From: an uncultured Christensenellaceae bacterium
GTDB lineage: Bacteria; Bacillota; Clostridia; Christensenellales; UBA3700
Direction of reading: 5' to 3'
Assembly: GCA_944381365.1 (NCBI GenBank)
Contig: CALWKW010000006.1
Span: 51,335 to 115,334 of the forward strand
Length of the DNA stretch: 64,000 nt
Under the pieces are notes generated by a model. That model did not search any database. It worked only from the letters and a program-made list of their open reading frames with translations, and had not been told where the DNA came from. The position numbers and the translations under genes were made by a program. Below are positions 60,495 through 64,000 of the stretch, piece after piece; positions within the stretch are counted from its first letter, which is position 1, and every line of letters begins with the position of its first letter.

Positions 60495-61187
60495 ATGGAA
60501 AAAAAGAAAAATATAATAAATTATGTTATCACGGCAGCACTATTTTTGATATTTGTCGTGTTTACTATTCTCGTAAAAACCGTAGATGTACAGCCTGTCG
60601 GACCAAACGACTCTCAAGTGGGCTTTGCTTCTATGAATTCGGCATTTTTCAACCTTGCAGGCAGCAATGACAAATGGTACAACCTTAGCGAAGTATTAGG
60701 CTATGTAGCCATTGCCGTGGCGGTATGCTTTGCCGTAGTAGGCTTTGTCCAAGCACTCAAAAGAAAAAGCGTAAAACTTGTGGATTACGAAATTCTTCTT
60801 TTGGGCGGATTTTATGTGGTAGTAGTAGCATTCTATTTGATTTTTGAGCTTGTGGATATCAACTTCAGACCTGTCCTTATAGACGGAGAACTCGAAGCTT
60901 CTTATCCTTCTTCTCATACAATGCTGACTTTGTGTATTTTGTCCACTGCAAGAATTCCTTTGAACAAACTCATAAAACACAAATCACTCAACATTATCCT
61001 TGAAATTACCGCTATATTCATAATGATTTTGACGATAGTGGCAAGAATGTTGTCAGGCGTGCATTGGCTCAGCGACATAATAGGCGGAATACTCTTAAGT
61101 GCCGCTCTTATAATGCTTTATTATTCAGCTGTCGAGCATTGCAAATCTATGAAAGATAAAGCTGTACAAACTTCAATATCGGAATAA
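60495..61187 (+). CDS. PAP2-family membrane phosphatase
   Basis: 230 residues from the ATG at 60495 (GGGAGTAAAA upstream); an upstream ATG at 60483 has no ribosome site. Six hydrophobic helices. PAP2 motifs SYPSSHTM (residues ~138-145) and RMLSGVHWLSDIIGG (~184-198), with catalytic His in each. It dephosphorylates a membrane lipid pyrophosphate or phosphatidic acid; undecaprenyl pyrophosphate is a plausible substrate given the polysaccharide operon (inference). Confidence 0.88.
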   Translation: MEKKKNIINYVITAALFLIFVVFTILVKTVDVQPVGPNDSQVGFASMNSAFFNLAGSNDKWYNLSEVLGYVAIAVAVCFAVVGFVQALKRKSVKLVDYEILLLGGFYVVVVAFYLIFELVDINFRPVLIDGELEASYPSSHTMLTLCILSTARIPLNKLIKHKSLNIILEITAIFIMILTIVARMLSGVHWLSDIIGGILLSAALIMLYYSAVEHCKSMKDKAVQTSISE

Positions 61188-61206
61188 TTTGAATAACTAA
61201 CTAAAT

Positions 61207-61233
61207 AAAAAGACGAGGCTTTCTCGTCTTTTT
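61207..61233 (+). terminator. Rho-independent terminator of the PAP2 gene
   Basis: Stem AAAAAGACGAG / CTCGTCTTTTT with a 5-nt loop, 20 bp past the stop. Confidence 0.88.
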
Positions 61234-61279
61234 ATTATTCATAAATATTTTAGCAATTAAGATAAATAACACATAAAAA

Positions 61280-62257
61280 TCATCTTTTTAATGAAATTGC
61301 TCGTGCTTCACTTATAGTATCGCAAGTCAATAGCGTATCAAACATTGCATATACTCTAACATTGCGATAGAGATTGCCTGTTTTGATGGTTTTGGGCGGT
61401 ATTATTGCAGGTCCAAGTTCGTAGACAAAATGGTCTCTGTCCCATTGACAGTCAGGCATTTCATTAATTACAAGATGCATATTACGCTCAATCGTATAAT
61501 CCTCAATATGATGAATTGATTGCAATTTACCATAGTATCTGAAAGCAATGTAGTTTGGCGGTTCTTTGGGCCATCCTCCACCTATAGGACAGTAATATTT
61601 GTGACACTTATTCACAATATCAATGTATGTCAAACTACAACCTTCCGGACAAGAATCTTTTAAAGAAACTACATAAACCCAATTGGAATCTTTATTTTGC
61701 ATAGTCATCAGTCCTTTTAAATAATTAATAAGCTCCTTTAACAAATTTTTTTCTTTATTACTTGATTGATGATACGAAATCTCAGCCATTTTATAAATTT
61801 CTTTATACGAAATATGCGATACCTTAACCCCATTTAGAGTATTGTTTTCTGCATAACTTTTATATACATTAACATAGTCTTCTGAACATTCTGAAAGCGT
61901 AACAATATGTTTATGAGAATATAGAGTTTTAGTAAAGCATTCTTTTTGTGAATACTTTTCCAATTGTTCTCTATCTGGAATTATCCATCCCCTTTTTGCT
62001 TCAATCACAATGTAAAACTGCTTATGGTCAGTTATTTCTATATCAGAAACACCATGATTTTCTTCCCATTGTTGATTATATATAGTCACATCATTTAGGT
62101 TTAGTGCTTCATGACAAATTCTTTTTACAAGGTTGTCCATAAAAACAGGACATTGCGATAATGCCCAAGAAATACTCATCGTAATATCGTTTTCCTTGTT
62201 GCCTATCAAGCTAAAGACACTATCAACAATGTTTCCATAAGATACCAAAATACTCAT
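61280..62257 (-). CDS. PD-(D/E)XK nuclease-like protein
   Basis: 325 residues. A PD-(D/E)XK-type core is visible: VSDIEITD, then FYIVIEAKRGW, supplying the metal-binding Asp and the E-x-K pair. The N-terminus (ISWALSQCPVFMDNLVKRICHEAL) and the C-terminal half (WPKEPPNYIAFRYYGKLQSIHHIEDY) match no family I recognise. Such proteins often belong to restriction or phage-defence systems, but no methyltransferase or partner is adjacent. It sits as a single gene close to the mobile-element boundary at 63 kb. The start ATG at 62257 has only a weak ribosome site. Confidence 0.7.
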   Translation of the reverse strand: MSILVSYGNIVDSVFSLIGNKENDITMSISWALSQCPVFMDNLVKRICHEALNLNDVTIYNQQWEENHGVSDIEITDHKQFYIVIEAKRGWIIPDREQLEKYSQKECFTKTLYSHKHIVTLSECSEDYVNVYKSYAENNTLNGVKVSHISYKEIYKMAEISYHQSSNKEKNLLKELINYLKGLMTMQNKDSNWVYVVSLKDSCPEGCSLTYIDIVNKCHKYYCPIGGGWPKEPPNYIAFRYYGKLQSIHHIEDYTIERNMHLVINEMPDCQWDRDHFVYELGPAIIPPKTIKTGNLYRNVRVYAMFDTLLTCDTISEARAISLKR

Positions 62258-62411
62258 AATTTAATATTACCATCAGTGAACCTATAAGTCAATAAATATG
62301 TAATCTAATATTAATACTCCATAGTTTTCAATAAGAATTTTAACTAACAATCTAATTCCATAAAAAAATTGCAACTCAGTTATTATTCCGATACTCTTAA
62401 GCCAATGGGTA

Positions 62412-62440
62412 TTGACATAATTATATCCACTTGGTATAAT
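62412..62440 (+). promoter_or_regulatory. promoter of the small membrane protein gene
   Basis: TTGACA (62412-62417), 17-bp spacer, TATAAT (62435-62440), 38 bp upstream of the start. Both boxes are consensus. Confidence 0.85.
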
Positions 62441-62478
62441 ACAAACAAGAACAAACCTACTATAAGGAGATGATTATT

Positions 62479-62883
62479 ATGAAAGAGGGTTGGTCAAGAA
62501 GATGGAAAGCTTTGTTTATCTGGCTTTGCGGATATCTCAGCATAGTCGCATTTGCCATTACGGGCGGATATGTCATTGTTAAGTCCGAAGATGAAGAACT
62601 TAAAAAGACGGCAAAAGCCGTGTTGATTGTCACATTGATTTTCACGGCAATATCTATGTTGTTTTCGCTTATAAATTCATTTGGAAGCATGTCAACGGAA
62701 TATGTATCTTCAAACTTCTATCAGTTTCAAAGTTTTATGAGCAAATTGGTATCAATAGCTAAGATTATAGTATTTGCAGTCTGCGGAGCAGTAAGCTTTT
62801 TTAAGAAAGACAATCAAAAGCTGTCTTCCAACGAGCAAAAAACCGAAGAACCTGCCGCTGAAGAAGAAACAAAAAATGCATGA
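62479..62883 (+). CDS. small membrane protein of unknown function
   Basis: 134 residues from ATG at 62479, about 9 nt after TAAGGAG; an ATG at 62470 lies on the ribosome site. Three hydrophobic helices (LFIWLCGYLSIVAFAITGGYVIV, AKAVLIVTLIFTAISMLFSLI, SIAKIIVFAVCGAVSFF) and an acidic, Glu-rich tail. No known domain. Consensus promoter and its own terminator suggest a separately expressed gene. Confidence 0.75.
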   Translation: MKEGWSRRWKALFIWLCGYLSIVAFAITGGYVIVKSEDEELKKTAKAVLIVTLIFTAISMLFSLINSFGSMSTEYVSSNFYQFQSFMSKLVSIAKIIVFAVCGAVSFFKKDNQKLSSNEQKTEEPAAEEETKNA

Positions 62884-62950
62884 CAAAATCTAAGGACATA
62901 AAAATTTAGTCTTTAAGTGCAACAACAATCTATTATCAAATTTAAAACAG

Positions 62951-62979
62951 AAAAAGACGGGTGTATCCCGTCTTTTTTG
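62951..62979 (+). terminator. Rho-independent terminator
   Basis: Stem AAAAAGACGGG / CCCGTCTTTTT with a 5-nt loop, about 70 bp past the stop at 62883. Confidence 0.88.
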
Positions 62980-63104
62980 TTTGTATAATAATTTAACTAA
63001 ATAAATCTAGATATTACCGACAAATGGTAAATCTAAGATATATACCATTTTGTTTGGTCGGTATGACGAGCGACCGATATTTAAAGCTGAGTATTTTTTT
63101 GAAA

Positions 63105-63138
63105 AAAAATACTCGCTACCTTTATCGGGTAGCGAGTA
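63105..63138 (-). terminator. terminator following a tRNA 3'-end fragment
   Basis: On the minus strand TACTCGCTACC / GGTAGCGAGTA (plus 63109-63138) followed by a run of T. It lies 3 nt past the CCA of the tRNA fragment, as a tRNA terminator would. Confidence 0.75.
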
Positions 63139-63140
63139 TG

Positions 63141-63161
63141 TGGCGGAAGCGGAGGGATTCG
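63141..63161 (-). other. tRNA 3'-end fragment, candidate attachment site of an integrated element
   Basis: Minus-strand sequence ends in CGAATCCCTCC-GCTTCC-G-CCA, the 3' half of a T arm, a 7-nt acceptor strand, G73 and CCA; the G73 suits tRNA-Ser. Upstream of the T loop the sequence no longer fits a tRNA, so only the 3' end remains. This is the usual trace of integration into a tRNA gene. The element would lie to the right. Confidence 0.65.
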
Positions 63162-63382
63162 CAAGGAACAAAGTGACGGCTTAGCGAGCTAGCAGAGCGG
63201 ATAAAGCGAGCGTCACTATTTCGGTGTCCCGAGGATGTAGCGGGCAAGGCAGCTACCCAAATTTAAACAAATACTTTAACTAATCAGATTAAAATAGTTG
63301 CAACAACATTTTATGGACACTCTATGTTGAAAACAAAATAGCATATAAAAAGCGTATGAGTTCAGTCCCCATACGCTATTTG
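63162..63382. other. non-coding stretch next to the att site
   Basis: Contains GC-richer sequence with repeated AGCGAG/GCGAGC words (63182-63213) and no open frame. It may hold recombinase-binding sequence of the element, which is a guess from position only. Confidence 0.35.
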
Positions 63383-64000
63383 TTATTTATTAAGTTTGTA
63401 ACGTAATACAGATGCAATATCGACTTTATAGATAATGTCTATCTTTCGTTCTTTGCCTGTAACTTTTGGCAGTCCTCCGACTACGACTCTGTCTAGAAGC
63501 TCATAGCACATTTCTCGGGTAAGTTCCGGTGCATCGAGATATTTCTTTATGTTGCGTATAAAACCGTCTGCGTTTTGTCGTGCAGTTTCTGTGTCGTTTA
63601 ACTTTGTTTCAAGTTCCGTTATTTCCGCAGTAACTGACTTTTGTTCTTCTGAATATCTTTGTATGAAGCTTATGCAAATATCTTCAGGCATCTTGCCTTT
63701 TACCCTGTCTTCGTATGCGACTTGAATCAAGCGAGATAATTCTTCTATACGCTTGCTTTTTAGTTGTAATTCTTTTTTAATAGACTTTATGCTTTGGTCT
63801 TTCAGTTCGGCATTATGTCGCACATATTCTTCTCGTATAGATTTTTCGTCGAGAACAATCTTCTTAGCCATTTCACGTATATCTCCGAGCACGATTTCTT
63901 CCAATACGTTTGCCCTTATGTAATGTGAAAAGCAAAAGGACTTTCCATAACGTTTAAGTTTGCCACAATCAAAATTATATGTATAATAGTTTTTGTATTT
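63383..64000 (-). CDS. large serine recombinase, C-terminal part (truncated by window edge)
   Basis: The open frame continues beyond the right edge; 205 codons are in the window. The recombinase zinc-ribbon end is seen as NFDCGKLKRYGKSFCFSHYIRANVLEEIVL, then a long coiled coil (KELQLKSKRIEELSRLIQVAYEDRVKGKM, SVTAEITELETKLNDTE) and the terminal LLDRVVVGG..IDIIYKVD of this family. These enzymes integrate and excise phages and conjugative elements. The catalytic serine domain is outside the window. It lies 220 bp from the tRNA fragment, as expected for an integrase by its attachment site. Confidence 0.85.
   Translation of the reverse strand, partial: KYKNYYTYNFDCGKLKRYGKSFCFSHYIRANVLEEIVLGDIREMAKKIVLDEKSIREEYVRHNAELKDQSIKSIKKELQLKSKRIEELSRLIQVAYEDRVKGKMPEDICISFIQRYSEEQKSVTAEITELETKLNDTETARQNADGFIRNIKKYLDAPELTREMCYELLDRVVVGGLPKVTGKERKIDIIYKVDIASVLRYKLNK

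Noticed and set aside
1..64000. CRISPR array
   Set aside because: No set of evenly spaced direct repeats was seen; the recurrent palindrome is dispersed over 57 kb.

Overview
The window is AT-rich DNA of a low-GC Gram-positive bacterium. Purine-rich AGGAGG-type ribosome binding sites, TTG/GTG starts, TTGACA-17-TATAAT promoters, the rpsF-ssb-rpsR operon, teichoic-acid-type glycerol-phosphate genes and an O2-defence set (rubrerythrin, rubredoxin-flavin reductase, CoA-disulfide reductase) point to an anaerobic Clostridia-like Bacillota. A bile salt hydrolase, fucosidase, beta-hexosaminidase, a GH2 glycosidase and myo-inositol catabolism suggest a gut commensal (inference). All genes up to about 63 kb read as chromosomal; the right edge enters a mobile element.

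Layout. 1-3.7 kb: an inositol catabolic operon on the minus strand (class II aldolase, iolC, iolB, iolD truncated by the left edge). 4.0-4.3 kb: a TM2 protein. 4.4-15.1 kb: one long minus-strand operon for a phospho-polyol surface polysaccharide (aminotransferase, priming sugar transferase, GT2, LicD, cytidylyltransferases, acetyltransferase, GT4, EpsG-type polymerase, TagB/TagF-like transferase, flippase, TagD). 15.3-36.3 kb: glycan hydrolase, a DUF4832-type lipoprotein, small zinc-ribbon membrane proteins, thioredoxin, CoA-disulfide reductase with rhodanese, a Crp/Fnr regulator, a collagen-like surface protein facing a glycosyltransferase, rubrerythrin, dGTPase, dipeptidase, gltX and rpsF-ssb-rpsR.

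The most unusual part is a 14-kb plus-strand operon at 36.8-50.8 kb. It encodes an Hsp70-like ATPase, a SNF2-type helicase with a long cysteine-rich tail, a second cysteine-cluster protein, a four-TM protein with Ig/MBG-like repeats, a zinc-ribbon protein, two helical/coiled-coil proteins that end in nearly the same short tail (INDIV and INIDDIV), and a Vps4/katanin-like AAA ATPase with a helical N-terminal domain. The last three genes resemble an ESCRT-III/Vps4 arrangement. Together the eight genes look like an undescribed ATP-driven system, possibly for defence or envelope remodelling.

50.9-63 kb: GPH sugar symporter, GH29, a PH-domain membrane protein, cytidylate-kinase-like protein, a tRNA-Pro with the rare anticodon AGG, bile salt hydrolase, GH2, a siroheme reductase-like protein, PAP2 phosphatase and a PD-(D/E)XK-like nuclease. 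At 63.1 kb a 21-nt tRNA 3'-end fragment plus terminator is followed by a large serine recombinase, which reads as an integrated-element boundary.

Two window-wide signals stand out. Seven copies of a 37-bp intergenic palindrome (14-bp arms, 9-nt asymmetric core) are scattered at 2.7-59.4 kb, one with compensating changes in both arms. Three membrane or surface genes are broken by what looks like one missing base in an A/T run; each has a good ribosome binding site and start codon upstream.
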